A stretch of DNA of 64,000 bases from Pseudomonas sp. B20(2017). Lineage in GTDB: Bacteria; Pseudomonadota; Gammaproteobacteria; Pseudomonadales; Pseudomonadaceae. The first letter of the stretch is position 1. Every line of letters starts with the position of its first letter. The notes under the pieces are model-generated. The model made no database searches and was not told the origin of the DNA. It was given only the letters and a program-made list of their open reading frames with translations. Positions 47,201 to 55,730 of the stretch are shown piece after piece. The DNA lies in contig NZ_NEJP01000001.1 in assembly GCF_002113125.1 (NCBI RefSeq), positions 186,001 to 250,000 on the forward strand, read 5' to 3'. The translations under genes were made by a program, and so were the position numbers.

Positions 47201-49942
47201 GAAGGTCTCGGTGCCGTTGCCGCCGCCGTGCAGGGCTTTGAAATCGGCGTCGCTGGTATTCAGCGTGTAGGTGTAAGTGCCGTTGGCGTTCAGCACCAAC
47301 GTGCCGTAAGTGCCGGTGAAAGTGCCGGGGGTGATCGGGCCGGCGTTTTCTCCGACAGGCACGCGGTCGGCGCCCTGCACGTCGTTGGTCAGGACGTTAC
47401 CGCTCAACGTGAGGTTGGTTTCCGAAGCGGTGCCCGCGTTGCTGTCGTCCACGCCTTTTGGCAGGTCATCGACGATGTTCACGTCCAGCGTGCCGTTGGC
47501 GGTGGTGCCGTTGTCATCGACCACGGTCACGGCGAATTGCTCGTTGAGCACGTTGGCGCCGTTGGCGGCTGGATGCGCTTCGTTGTCGACCAGGGTGTAG
47601 CTGTAGCTGACGACGCCGGTTGCAGCGTTGAAACCAGTAATGGTCAGCGTGCTGCCCAGTGGTGTGGTCACCGATTGTGGGAAGCCTGCCGCCACACCGT
47701 TGGTGACCACGGCGATGCCGCCGATGGTCAGGGTGGTGACGCCGTCCAGCGCGGTGATGGTGAAGGTGGCGCTTTGGGTCAAGGCTGGAGCATCGGGGCT
47801 GCTGCCGTCGCCGAGGTTTTTCTCGTAAACAGTGAGTTCGCCGCCGTTCACGTCGAGGCCGTTGATGATCACCGGGTCGTCGTTGTTGTGGATCTGCAGG
47901 ACGAGGTTCGCGGTGCTGGTGTCGCCGTCGGCATCGGTGATGGTGTAGGTGAAGGTCTCGGTGCCGTTGCCGCCCCCGTGCAGCGCTTTGAAATCGGCGT
48001 CGCTGGTGTTGAGGGTGTAGGTGTAGGTGCCGTTGGCGTTCAGCACCAGGGTGCCGTAAGTCCCGGTGAAAGTGCCGGCGGTGATCGGGCCGGCATTCGG
48101 GCCGGTCGGCACGCGGTCGGCGCCCTGCACGTCGTTGGTCAGGACGTTACCGCTCAACGTGAGGTTGGTTTCCGAAGCGGTGCCGGCGTTGCTGTCGTCC
48201 ACGCCTTTTGGCAGGTCATCGACGATGTTCACGTCCAGCGTGCCGTTGGCGGTGGTGCCGTTGTCATCGACCACGGTCACGGCGAATTGCTCGTTGAGCA
48301 CGTTGGCGCCGTTGGCAGTCGGGTGAGCTTCGTTATCGACGAGGGTGTAGCTGTAGCTGACGACGCCGGTCGCCGCGTTGAACCCGGTGATGGTCAGCGT
48401 GCTGCCCAACGGAGTTACGGTTGATTGCGGGAAGCCTGCTGCCACGCCGTTAGTGACCACGGCGATGCCGCCGATGGTCAGCGTGGTGACGCCGTCCAGC
48501 GCGGTGATGGTGAAGGTGCCGCTTTGGGTCAAGGCTGGAGCATCGGGGCTGCTGCCGTCGCCGAGGTTTTTCTCGTAGACGGTGAGTTCGCCACCCTCGA
48601 CGTTCAACCCGTTGATGACCACCGGATCGTCGTTGTTGTGAATCTGCAGTACGAGGTTCGCGGTGCTGGTATCGCCATCGGCATCGGTCAGGGTGTAAGT
48701 GAAAGTCTCGGTGCCATTGCCACCGCCATGCAGATTCTTGAAGTCCGCATCATTGGTGTTCAGCGTGTAGGTGTACGTGCCGTTGGCGTTGAGCACCAGA
48801 GTGCCGTAAGTCCCGATGAATGTACCGGGGGTGATCGGGCCGGCGTTTTCGCCGACGGGTACGCGGTCGGCGCCTTGCACGTCGTTGGTCAGCACGTTGC
48901 CGGTCAGCGTCAGTTGAGTCTCTGTCGCCGTACCATTGTTGTCATCGAACGCTTTCGGGACGTCGTCGGTGATGTTGACGTCCAGCGTGCCAGTGGCGGT
49001 GTCGCCGTTGCTGTCGCCAGCGATCACGGTGAATTGTTCGCTGAGGTTATTGGCACCGTCGCCCGCCGCGTGGGTTTCGTTGCCGTTGAGGGTGTAGCTG
49101 TAGCTGACCGTGCCGGTGGCCGGGTTGTAACTGGTGATGGTCAGGGTGTTGCCCAGTTGCGTGGTGATCGATTGCGGGAAACCGATCGGCACGCCGCCGA
49201 CAATCACATTGATGCCGCCGATGATCAGGCTGGTCAGCCCGTCGGGCGCATTTACGGTGAAGCTGCCGCTCTGGGTCAGCGCACCGGAGTTGGCAGCAGA
49301 GCCGTCCGGCAGATTGGCTTCGTTGAGAGTCAGTTCGCCGCCCGCGACGGACAGCCCGGAGAGGGTCACCGGATTGTTGACCGGTGGTGGTGGCGGAACA
49401 ATCGGGGCGGCCTGGCCGTCGCCGTTGTCGATCACGGCGTTATGCCGCTCTTCGGGAAACTCGGGAATGCCATTGAAACCGGCGGTGGGGAAACCGATGA
49501 CCGGATCGACCCGGCCCGCCACTTCGGTCAACAACACGAAACTGTGACCGCCACCCAGCGCGCCCGGCGCACCACCGGTGGCTCCGGGGCCGGCCGCGGT
49601 CGCTTCGGCGGATTGGGTCGGGTCATCGCCGGCGGCAATGGCTTTCTGGATCTGTTCGACGTCGGTCAGTTGCGACTCGCTCGGGGTCACCGCTTCCGGG
49701 GCATTGACGTGGGCGGCCTGATCGGCGAGCAACTGCCCGGTCATGGTCAGGCTGCTGTCCCGACCGAGGGTCAGTTCCTGGCCATTTTGCAGATGGACGG
49801 CAACCGCCCCCTCCGCCCCGGTGATCAATTGATCTCCTGCAAACAGACGATCACCTTCGACCAATGGGCGCCGACTGCCGTCAGCTGACTGAGCGAAAAC
49901 CTGACCAATGACTTTAGTGACGATCCCGATGAGCGTTGCCAT
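41285..49942 (-). CDS. LapA/MapA-family giant RTX adhesin with VWA domain
   Basis: A 2,885-residue type I secreted adhesin. The N-terminal retention module (1-~115, MATLIGIVTKVIGQVFAQSA) ends in TAAG (115-118), the di-alanine site that LapG proteases cut. Then come VCBS/cadherin-like repeats: five long units with GNVLTND(V) and HNNDDPV blocks and two divergent ones. A von Willebrand A domain with MIDAS DISGS follows (about 2070-2260). The C-terminal RTX block has GGxGxD repeats (GGAGNDLLYSGPGNDLLDGG, about 2615-2765) and a T1SS signal with GTDKLDLSQLL. The start at 49942 is set by GGAGG seven bases upstream. It is divergent from its secretion genes. Size and layout resemble MapA of P. fluorescens more than the ~5,000-residue LapA. 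Surface retention would depend on c-di-GMP through LapD/LapG, not encoded in this window. Confidence 0.9.
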   Translation of the reverse strand: MATLIGIVTKVIGQVFAQSADGSRRPLVEGDRLFAGDQLITGAEGAVAVHLQNGQELTLGRDSSLTMTGQLLADQAAHVNAPEAVTPSESQLTDVEQIQKAIAAGDDPTQSAEATAAGPGATGGAPGALGGGHSFVLLTEVAGRVDPVIGFPTAGFNGIPEFPEERHNAVIDNGDGQAAPIVPPPPPVNNPVTLSGLSVAGGELTLNEANLPDGSAANSGALTQSGSFTVNAPDGLTSLIIGGINVIVGGVPIGFPQSITTQLGNTLTITSYNPATGTVSYSYTLNGNETHAAGDGANNLSEQFTVIAGDSNGDTATGTLDVNITDDVPKAFDDNNGTATETQLTLTGNVLTNDVQGADRVPVGENAGPITPGTFIGTYGTLVLNANGTYTYTLNTNDADFKNLHGGGNGTETFTYTLTDADGDTSTANLVLQIHNNDDPVVINGLNVEGGELTVYEKNLGDGSSPDAPALTQSGTFTITALDGVTTLTIGGIAVVTNGVAAGFPQSTVTPLGSTLTITGFNAATGVVSYSYTLVDNEAHPTANGANVLNEQFAVTVVDDNGTTANGTLDVNIVDDLPKGVDDSNAGTASETNLTLSGNVLTNDVQGADRVPTGPNAGPITAGTFTGTYGTLVLNANGTYTYTLNTSDADFKALHGGGNGTETFTYTITDADGDTSTANLVLQIHNNDDPVIINGLDVNGGELTVYEKNLGDGSSPDAPALTQSATFTITALDGVTTLTIGGIAVVTNGVAAGFPQSVTTPLGSTLTITGFNAATGVVSYSYTLVDNEAHPAANGANVLNEQFAVTVVDDNGTTANGTLDVNIVDDLPKGVDDSNAGTASETNLTLSGNVLTNDVQGADRVPVGENAGPITPGTFTGTYGTLVLNANGTYTYTLNTSDADFKALHGGGNGTETFTYTITDADGDTSTANLVLNIHNNDDPVVINGLNVEGGELTVYEKNLGDGSSPDAPALTQSGTFTITALDGVTTLTIGGIAVVTNGVAAGFPQSTVTPLGSTLTITGFNAATGVVSYSYTLVDNEAHPTANGANVLNEQFAVTVVDDNGTTANATLDVNIVDDLPKGVDDSNAGTASETNLTLSGNVLTNDVQGADRVPTGPNAGPITAGTFTGTYGTLVLNANGTYTYTLNTSDADFKALHGGGNGTETFTYTITDADGDTSTANLVLNIHNNDDQVYLNGLDVNGGELTVYEKNLSDGTSPNTPALTQSGTFTVTALDGLQTLTVGGIAVITNGVAAGFPQSTVTPLGSTLTITGYDPATGVVSYSYTLVDNETHPTANGANSITENFNVVATDTDGSTATGQINVNIIDDLPTAKPDATSVQEGGTVSGNVLDNDIGGADGPAASGAVVGVRAGSDTSTSAIGGLNSNINGTYGYLTLDANGNAVYHSNPNAVSGPGAVDVFVYTVRDSDGDESTTTITIDVYNSCLKAVSDTDVTVYEKALDLTKDGQDLAAGSVTGSDPTSTGETASGTLVGSVTGAVGAISYALVGSATGNYGQIVLNPDGTYTYTLTSPASTTPHADDGANTLTETFTYQATDSLGNIVTSTIVVNIVDDVPKAINDSNASTASETQLTLNGNVLTNDVLGADVVATGPNAGPITPGTFTGTYGTLVLNANGTYTYTLNTNDGDFKNLHGGGNGTETFTYTLTDADGDTSTANLVLNIHNNDDPVVLNGLDVNGGELTVYEKNLSDGTSPNIPALTQSGTFTVTALDGLQTLTVGGIAVMTNGVAAGFPQSTVTPLGSTLTITGYNPATGVVSYSYTLVDNETHPNANGANSITENFNVVATDTDGSTATGQINVNIIDDLPTAKADTGSVAEGGTVNISVLGNDISGADGAAIVVGVRAGGNTATSAIGGLNSNINGNYGYLTLDAAGNAVYHSNPNSVSPPGATDTFTYTIRDSDGDESTTTITVNVADSKLVASTDQDVTVYEKALDLTKDGQDLAPGTVTGSDPSNTGETASGTLVGSVSGGSGAITYTLVGSATGTYGQIQLNADGTYTYTLTSAPKTTPNANDGPNTLSESFTYKATDALGNSTTSSIVVNIVDDVPKAVASDRSVAAVEIDSNILIVLDISGSMADASGVPGLSRLELAKQAISALLDKYDDLGDVKVQLVTFSSNATDRTSVWVDVAAAKTLLAGLSAGGGTNYDAAVATMQTAFNTSGKLTGAQNVGYFFSDGKPNEGDINAADEAALKNFLDANNIKNYAIGLGSGVSNANLDPLAYDGITHTNTNAVVVTDLNQLNSVLSGTVEGAPVTGSLLGEGGTFGADGGFIKSIVVDGTTYTYDPKANGGQGSLVASGGANHGTFNTVNNTLSIATNNSGTLVVNLDTGDYSYTSQKTTTVVITENIGFTLSDNDGDLASSTLTVKVIPNAPPVAVDDHIITNVLSGNIVVPGELLLANDTDPNGDTLNATPTSFNTGWISKSADFTGTGAISFTGTNANTAANQNLANVRNSFSANAATMTAVLVVSGYLGAVTNTNANDEDRITVNLRQGETLNLDHNLAAGHITMEYSINGGAWIALADGQTLTATSDGVYQIHITNISNTTGNNVNAAENYQLTMTLNYAGAHDITPDYHGTYTANDNHGGSDTANVTISYQDGHTLTGTSGDDVLVAGTGDNIINAGDGNDVLTAGSGNNELHGGAGNDLLYSGPGNDLLDGGTGIDTASYAHATAGVTVNLGLLGAQNTIGAGTDTLTGIENLVGSNFNDTLTGDNNNNVINGGLGNDILNGGGGDDLLIGGMGNNTLTGGPGADTFQWFKGNSGHDLVTDFTPGTDKLDLSQLLQGENGTSASLDDYLHFTVTGSGASVMTSIDVSAMAGATPNQTIDLAGVNLASHYGVTPGAGGLIASGHDTATIINGMLNDHSLKVDTV
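46290..49290 (-). repeat. Four 750-bp near-identical tandem units in the adhesin gene
   Basis: The phrase GGGGCTGCTGCCGTCG and its variants recur at 46291, 47041, 47791 and 48541, exactly 750 bases apart, with long identical stretches between units. A further diverged copy lies 1,482 bases before the first (about 44809). Each unit encodes 250 residues. Confidence 0.85.
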
Positions 49943-50473
49943 GTGCATTCCTCCGCTGCCGACCACCGTCGGCGCTGGTTCGCGAAGCAGCCCATGGCTC
50001 AAGCGGGTTGTCGGGGCGACGCTCGCGCCTCGACAGTTCGTTTCGCAGGTTGCACAAATCCAGAAACGCCAATGCCATCAAGTAGTTGGAGTCTCTGTTA
50101 AATGCTGCATTCCCACTAGCGCTACGTAACGGTGGTGAATCACCCGAGTGACAAAAAACTGTCGCTCATCAGCCGCTACGCGTCCCTCCCCTTTAGCAGT
50201 ACTTCGCCGTATGTCGCAAAGTGAGTGGAACTTTCCTCAAGCCTTTCTGTGCTCCCTAACGCGCATAAAACAAAGGCTTTCGAGTGGAACAATGTGCTGG
50301 ATTTGGCGAACCGCATAAGTTTTTTTTGGCATAACCCATATGAAAATTTTTTCTTAGCTACGCTTCAGGATGTTCTTAGCTCTGTTGTTACAGGCATGAA
50401 ACGCTTTTTACTAAAAATATCGTCAACAAATTGGCGACAGCGGAACACCATCAGGACTCAGGGAGATGCACCC
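49943..50473. other. Divergent promoter region between adhesin and secretion operon
   Basis: About 530 bases without a convincing gene. A short inverted repeat AAGCCTTT/AAAGGCTT (50239-50279) precedes an AT-rich tract (about 50280-50440). The open frame to the left of 50474 adds no recognisable domain. The region should hold promoters for both directions; I could not identify specific operator sites. Confidence 0.5.
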
Positions 50474-51832
50474 ATGCGCGTACTAACCCCCCTCTGCAGC
50501 GCGGTTTTGCTGGCCATGCCTTGCACTTCCCAGGCACAGGCCATGAACCTCACCGAGGCGATTCAGAGCACCATCGCGACTCACCCGGAACTGGCCTCGC
50601 GCGTGGACGCGCGCCTGTCGGCTGATGAACAGGTGAAGGTCGCCAAGGGCGGCTTCTATCCGTCGGTGGATCTGAACGCTGCCTACGGGCGCGGCTACAG
50701 CGACAACACCAACACCCGGGCCTTCGGTAACCACCACACCGAAATCCTCAATTACACCCAGTCCGAGCTGCGTCTGCGGCAGATGCTGTTCGACGGTTTC
50801 AACACTGCCAACGAGGTCGAGCGCACCAAGGGCGTTTCCAACTCGCGCGCCTATTACGCGCAAGGCACCGCCCAGGACCTGGCCCTGCGCACCATCGAGG
50901 TCTACCTCGAAGTGCTCAAGCGTCGTGAACTGGTGACCCTGGCCAAGAACAACCTGCAGGCGCATTTGCGCGTCAACGACCAGATCGGCCTGCGTACCGA
51001 GCGCGGCGTGGGCAGCACCGCCGACTCCGATCAATCGGTTGCCCGTAAGGCGCTGGCGCAGAACAACCTCGACACCGCCGAAGTTGATCTGGCCGACGCC
51101 GAGTCGAACTTCTACAGCGTGGTCGGGCGTATGCCGGATGAACTGGAAACCCCCGCCTCGACCCGCGGCGAGTTGCCCGCCACTCTGCCCGAAGCCCAGC
51201 AGAGCATGGTCGAAAACAACCCGTATCTGAAATCCGCCCAGGCTGACGTGCAATCGGCCGAGAGCCAGTACGAAGTCGCCAAGTCGCCGTTCTATCCACG
51301 CTTCGATGCGGAAGCGGCGGTCGGCGCCAACAACAACGTGCAGGGCGACGAGGGCCATGACAACGAATGGCGGGTCGGTGTGGTGATGAACTACAACCTG
51401 TTCCGTGGCGGCAGCGACAAGGCGAGACTGGCCTCCGATGCGCACCAGATCAACCAGGCGATGGACATCCGCAACAACGCCCTGCGTCAGCTCAACGAGA
51501 ACATTCACCTGGCCTGGAACGCCATGGTCAACGCCAAGAAACAGACCCCGACCGCCCGCGAATACGCCGAAACCACCAAGCGTGTGCGCGCCGCGTATCA
51601 AGATCAGTTCGGGCTCGGCCAGCGCACCCTGCTCGACCTGCTCGACAGTGAAAACGAGCTGTACAACGCCAACCGTCGCTACACCGAGATCCGCTACACC
51701 GAGGAATATTCGATGTACCGCGTGCTGGCGAACATGGGCCAGTTGTTGAACAAGCAGCGGATCGTGCTGCCGGCCGATGCGATTGCCGCGACCGAAGTCA
51801 AAAACGAAGCACGCTTGCCCGAGCTGAAGTAG
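50474..51832 (+). CDS. TolC/LapE-like outer-membrane channel of the adhesin secretion system
   Basis: A 452-residue TolC-family outer-membrane factor. Signal peptide (MRVLTPLCSAVLLAMPCTSQ); repeats of long helices with paired N and Q residues (MNLTEAIQSTIATHPELASR; NLFRGGSDKARLASDAHQIN; QFGLGQRTLLDLLDSENELY). This is the AggA/LapE type. GGGAGATGCACCC precedes the ATG; the longer open frame is discarded. It is first gene of a three-gene T1SS operon and provides the exit duct for the adhesin. Confidence 0.9.
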   Translation: MRVLTPLCSAVLLAMPCTSQAQAMNLTEAIQSTIATHPELASRVDARLSADEQVKVAKGGFYPSVDLNAAYGRGYSDNTNTRAFGNHHTEILNYTQSELRLRQMLFDGFNTANEVERTKGVSNSRAYYAQGTAQDLALRTIEVYLEVLKRRELVTLAKNNLQAHLRVNDQIGLRTERGVGSTADSDQSVARKALAQNNLDTAEVDLADAESNFYSVVGRMPDELETPASTRGELPATLPEAQQSMVENNPYLKSAQADVQSAESQYEVAKSPFYPRFDAEAAVGANNNVQGDEGHDNEWRVGVVMNYNLFRGGSDKARLASDAHQINQAMDIRNNALRQLNENIHLAWNAMVNAKKQTPTAREYAETTKRVRAAYQDQFGLGQRTLLDLLDSENELYNANRRYTEIRYTEEYSMYRVLANMGQLLNKQRIVLPADAIAATEVKNEARLPELK

Positions 51833-51865
51833 TCCCGCGTGCAGGCGCTGCCGAAGGCCGCAACC

Positions 51866-51980
51866 TCGTTCCCACGTCGAGGCGTCGAACCGTCCGCGTG
51901 GGAATGCCTTTAGGGACGCTCCGCGTCCGGTGACACGGAGCGTCACGGGCTGCATTCCCACGCAGAGCGTGGGAACGATC
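51866..51980. repeat. Second repeat family, full copy
   Basis: Starts CGTTCCCACG, contains GGACGCTCCGCGTCC and CGGAGCGTCACGG, and ends CATTCCCACGCAGAGCGTG then GGAACGATC. It lies in the intergenic space inside the T1SS operon and closely matches 57249-57360. Confidence 0.85.
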
Positions 51981-52053
51981 AGTACGGTTAAACGCCTCGC
52001 AGTAATACAGGGTTGATGTGGATAGCCGAGCCAGCTCAACGGGAGCGATCAAT

Positions 52054-54213
52054 ATGACCAGCATGCAACCCGGTAACACCGGGATCGATCCGCGGCTGAG
52101 CTTCGATGACCCGCTGCTCGACGGTCTGTTGATCCTCTGCAAACTCCATGGCGCGACGGTCAGTCGCGCCAGCCTGAGCGCCGGACTGCCCCTGGACAAA
52201 CAACGCCTGAGCCTGGACCTGCTGCCCCGTGCCGCCGCCCGGGCCGGTTTGCAGGCGCGGCTGCTGCGCCGCGACCTCAAGGACATCTCCCCGCTCAACC
52301 TGCCGGTGCTGTTGCTGCTGGGCAACGGGCGCACGGCGGTGCTGCGGCGGTTTGCCGAAGACGGCAAGGCGCTGATCCTGCCCAGCGAAGCCGACGGCGG
52401 CGAGCAATGGGTCAGCCGTGAAGAGCTCACCGAACACTACAGCGGCCAGGCCTTGTTTGCCCGGCCACGGCATGAGCTGGAAGACCTGCGCTCGCCGCTG
52501 GTGCCACGGGTGCAGGCGTGGTTTCGCGACACTCTGAAGCTGTCGAAATGGCTGTACAGCGACGCGATCCTCGCCAGTTTCCTGATCAACCTGCTGGGCC
52601 TGATGGTGCCGCTGTTCGTCATGCAGACCTACGACCGCGTGGTGCCGAACCAGGCCACCTCGACCCTGTGGGTGCTGGCCATCGGATTGCTTATCGGCAC
52701 CGGTTTCGAACTGGTGCTGCGGGTGGTCCGCGCGCACCTGCTGGACACCGCCGGCAAGAAGACCGATGTGATCCTTTCCGCGACTTTATTCGAGCGCATC
52801 ACCGGCATGGCGATGAAGGCCCGGCCAGCGACCATCGGCGGATTCGCCCAGAGCATTCACGACTTTCAGGGGCTGCGCGAATTTCTCACCGCCGTGACCC
52901 TGACCAGCCTGATCGACCTGCCCTTCGTGGTGTTGATGCTGGTGGTGATCGGCCTGCTCGGTGGCTGGCTGGTGGTGATTCCGCTGCTGGCGTTTCCGAT
53001 CACGATCGTGTTCGCGATGATCATTCAGGCCCGCCTGCGCGACACCGTGCAGAAAAGCCTGAGCCTCGGCGCCGAGCGTCAGGCGTTGCTGATCGAAACC
53101 CTCGGTGGCCTGGAAACCCTCAAGGCGTGCAGCGCCGAAAGCGAGCGCCAACACAAATGGGAAAGCACCCACGGCGCCCTCACCCGCCTCGACAGCCATG
53201 CGCGCAATCTCTCGGCGCTGGCCACCAACGGCACGCTGTTCATCCAGCAGTTTTCCGGGATGGCGACGATTGTCGCCGGGGTCTACAGCATCATCGCCGG
53301 CAATCTCAGCGTCGGCGCACTGGTGGCGACTTACATGCTCGGCAGCCGCGTGCTCGCGCCGCTGGGCCAGATCGCCGGGCTGATCACCCGCTACCAGCAA
53401 GCGCAACTGACCATGAAAAGCACCGACGCGCTGATGTCCCTGCCCCAAGAGCGCGACGGCAAACAGCGGCCGCTGGAGCGCACGCAACTGCAAGGGGCGC
53501 TCGACGCCAACGCGGTGACTTTCCACTACAACGGCCAGAACGCGCCGGCCCTGAGCAATGTCAGTTTCAGCGTCAAACCCGGCGAGCGGATCGGCATTAT
53601 CGGCCGCAGCGGCTCGGGCAAAAGCACTCTGGCGCGGCTGGTGATGGGGTTCTACGAACCGGAAGAAGGCCAGTTGCTGCTCGACGGCCTGGACGTGCGG
53701 CAGCTGGATGTCGCCGACCTGCGCCAGCAGATCGGTTACGTCGCCCATGATTTGCCGCTGCTGGCCGGCAGCCTGCGTGACAACCTGACCCTCGGTGCCC
53801 GCTATATCAGCGATTCGCGGATGCTTGAAGTGGCCGAACTGACCGGCGTCACCGAGCTCGCCCGGCAGCATCCGCAAGGCTTCGACCGGCCGGTGGGCGA
53901 GCGTGGGCAACTGCTCTCCGGCGGCCAGCGTCAGGCGGTGTTGCTGGCGCGGGCGCTGTTGCTCGACCCGCCGATCATGTTGCTCGACGAACCCACGAGC
54001 GCCATGGACAACAGCAGCGAAGACGTTCTGCGTCAGAAACTGCACGGCTGGATGCAGGGCAAAACCTTGCTGCTGGTCACCCACCGCACTTCGATGCTGA
54101 GTCTGGTGGACCGGTTGCTGGTGCTGGACAACGGCCGGATCGTCGCCGACGGTCCGAAAGAAGCGGTCATCGATGCACTGCGCAAGGGCCGGGTCGGCTC
54201 GGCGGCGGTCTAG
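52054..54213 (+). CDS. Type I secretion ABC transporter (LapB-like)
   Basis: A 719-residue permease-ATPase. The N-terminal ~130 residues form a C39-peptidase-like domain without the catalytic Cys, as in LapB/HlyB-type exporters that only dock the substrate. Six TM helices lie at about 160-430. The ATPase has Walker A GRSGSGKST, LLSGGQRQ and Walker B IMLLDEPTS, then the switch His in VTHRTS. GGGAGCGATCAAT precedes the ATG at 52054. The neighbouring fusion protein gene starts ten bases after its stop. Confidence 0.92.
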   Translation: MTSMQPGNTGIDPRLSFDDPLLDGLLILCKLHGATVSRASLSAGLPLDKQRLSLDLLPRAAARAGLQARLLRRDLKDISPLNLPVLLLLGNGRTAVLRRFAEDGKALILPSEADGGEQWVSREELTEHYSGQALFARPRHELEDLRSPLVPRVQAWFRDTLKLSKWLYSDAILASFLINLLGLMVPLFVMQTYDRVVPNQATSTLWVLAIGLLIGTGFELVLRVVRAHLLDTAGKKTDVILSATLFERITGMAMKARPATIGGFAQSIHDFQGLREFLTAVTLTSLIDLPFVVLMLVVIGLLGGWLVVIPLLAFPITIVFAMIIQARLRDTVQKSLSLGAERQALLIETLGGLETLKACSAESERQHKWESTHGALTRLDSHARNLSALATNGTLFIQQFSGMATIVAGVYSIIAGNLSVGALVATYMLGSRVLAPLGQIAGLITRYQQAQLTMKSTDALMSLPQERDGKQRPLERTQLQGALDANAVTFHYNGQNAPALSNVSFSVKPGERIGIIGRSGSGKSTLARLVMGFYEPEEGQLLLDGLDVRQLDVADLRQQIGYVAHDLPLLAGSLRDNLTLGARYISDSRMLEVAELTGVTELARQHPQGFDRPVGERGQLLSGGQRQAVLLARALLLDPPIMLLDEPTSAMDNSSEDVLRQKLHGWMQGKTLLLVTHRTSMLSLVDRLLVLDNGRIVADGPKEAVIDALRKGRVGSAAV

Positions 54214-54223
54214 GAGTTGCCCC

Positions 54224-55585
54224 ATGTCTGCTTCGTCCTCTTCAAAACCGCGCGGTTACTTCGACAGTTTCGGCAAAAGCGCCGAGGCTGAATTCATGCC
54301 GGAAACCGCCGGCGCTTCGCTGCAGGATTCGCCGCGCTGGTCGCGCATCACCGTGTGGCTGGCGGCGGCGCTGCTGATCAGCGCGCTGGTCTGGGCCAAA
54401 TTTGCCGTGCTCCAGGAAGTGACCATGGGCGAAGGCAAGGCGATTCCGTCGAGCAAGGTTCAGGTGATTCAAAACCTCGAGGGCGGGATCGTCACCGAAA
54501 TCTTCGTGCGTGAAGGGCAAATGGTTGACAAGGGCGACAAGTTGCTGCGTCTGGACGACACGCGTTTTCTGTCGAACAAGGGTGAAAGCGAGGCCGATCG
54601 TTATGCCTTGACCGCGCAGGTCGAACGTTTGTCCGCCGAAGCCGAAGGCCGGCCGTTCAAGCTCTCGGAAGAGGTGATCGCCAAGGCTCCGCAAGTCGCC
54701 GAGGACGAGCGCTCGCTGTACGAGCAACGGCAACGGCGCCTGGCCAGCGAACAGCGGACACTGTCAGAACAACTGCGGCAAAAAACCCAGGAGCTGGCGG
54801 AGTTTCGCTCGAAAGCAAGCCAGTTCAGCTCAAGCCTGGCGCTGGTCAATCAGGAAATGAACATGTCCGAACCGCTGGTCAAGACGGGTGCGGTATCGCC
54901 AGTGGAGATCCTGCGGCTCAAGCGTAGCGCGGTGGAGATCCGCGGTTCGTTGAATGCCACGACACTGGCAATCCCCCGCGCCGAATCGGCCATCGCCGAG
55001 ATCCGCAGCAAGATCGATGAATCGGAACAGACCTTCCGCTCCGAAGCGGCCAAGGAGCTCAACGAGAAACGCACCGACCTGTCGAAAATCACAGCTTCGA
55101 GCATCGCCATCGACGACCGTGTGAGCCGCACCACGGTGACTTCCCCCGTGCACGGGGTGATCAAGCAAATGAAGGTCAACACCATCGGCGGCGTGGTGCA
55201 ACCGGGCAGCGACATGGTGGAAATCGTGCCGCTGGAAGACAACCTGCTGATCGAAGCCAAGGTCCGGCCGCAGGACGTAGCGTTCCTGCATCCGGGCCAG
55301 AAAGCCATGGTCAAGTTCAGCGCCTACGACTACACGATCTACGGCGGGCTCAGCGCCAGGCTTGAGCTGATCGGCGCCGACACCATCACTGACGACAAGG
55401 GCAACAGCTTCTACCTGATCCAGGTGCGCACCGACAAAAACCATTTGGGCGGGGATGTGAAACCGCTGCTGATCATTCCGGGGATGGTGGCGACGGTGGA
55501 CATCATCACCGGGGAGAAAAGCGTGCTGGATTACCTGCTCAAACCGGTGCTCAAGGCCCGGACCGAAGCGATGCGCGAACGCTAG
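54224..55585 (+). CDS. HlyD-family membrane fusion protein (LapC-like)
   Basis: A 453-residue periplasmic adaptor. Short cytosolic N-terminus, one TM helix (ITVWLAAALLISALVWAKFA), a biotinyl-lipoyl half (VIQNLEGGIVTEIFVREGQM), a long coiled-coil hairpin (about 135-300) and the C-terminal beta domain (TSPVHGVIKQMKVNTIGGVV). TAGGAGTTGCCCC precedes the ATG. It connects the ABC exporter at 52054 with the TolC-like channel at 50474. Confidence 0.92.
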   Translation: MSASSSSKPRGYFDSFGKSAEAEFMPETAGASLQDSPRWSRITVWLAAALLISALVWAKFAVLQEVTMGEGKAIPSSKVQVIQNLEGGIVTEIFVREGQMVDKGDKLLRLDDTRFLSNKGESEADRYALTAQVERLSAEAEGRPFKLSEEVIAKAPQVAEDERSLYEQRQRRLASEQRTLSEQLRQKTQELAEFRSKASQFSSSLALVNQEMNMSEPLVKTGAVSPVEILRLKRSAVEIRGSLNATTLAIPRAESAIAEIRSKIDESEQTFRSEAAKELNEKRTDLSKITASSIAIDDRVSRTTVTSPVHGVIKQMKVNTIGGVVQPGSDMVEIVPLEDNLLIEAKVRPQDVAFLHPGQKAMVKFSAYDYTIYGGLSARLELIGADTITDDKGNSFYLIQVRTDKNHLGGDVKPLLIIPGMVATVDIITGEKSVLDYLLKPVLKARTEAMRER

Positions 55586-55619
55586 TGATGATCCGGATTG
55601 AATGCTGAATGATCTGGCC

Positions 55620-55714
55620 TCTTCGCGAGCAAGCTCGCTCCCACAGGTATGGCGTCGTACTCAAGTTTTGTGTTCGACAGGGACATTGTGGGAGCGAGCT
55701 TGCTCGCGAAGGCG
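55620..55714. repeat. REP pair (inverted)
   Basis: REP cores at 55620-55647 and 55687-55714, between the convergent secretion operon and DTW gene. Confidence 0.9.
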
Positions 55715-55730
55715 TCGGGACAGGCAGCGA

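Noticed and set aside
46290..49290. Regular 750-bp repeats as a CRISPR-like array
   Set aside because: Units are protein-coding and far too long; no spacer pattern and no cas genes.
41549..49888. Long plus-strand open frames opposite the adhesin gene (up to about 640 codons)
   Set aside because: They mirror the repeat structure of the adhesin, have Val/Gly-rich antisense composition, no domain and no ribosome-binding sites; they are shadows of a GC-rich repeated gene.
50225..50473. N-terminal extension of the TolC-like protein
   Set aside because: The AT-rich upstream frame has no domain; the signal peptide and ribosome-binding site are at 50474.
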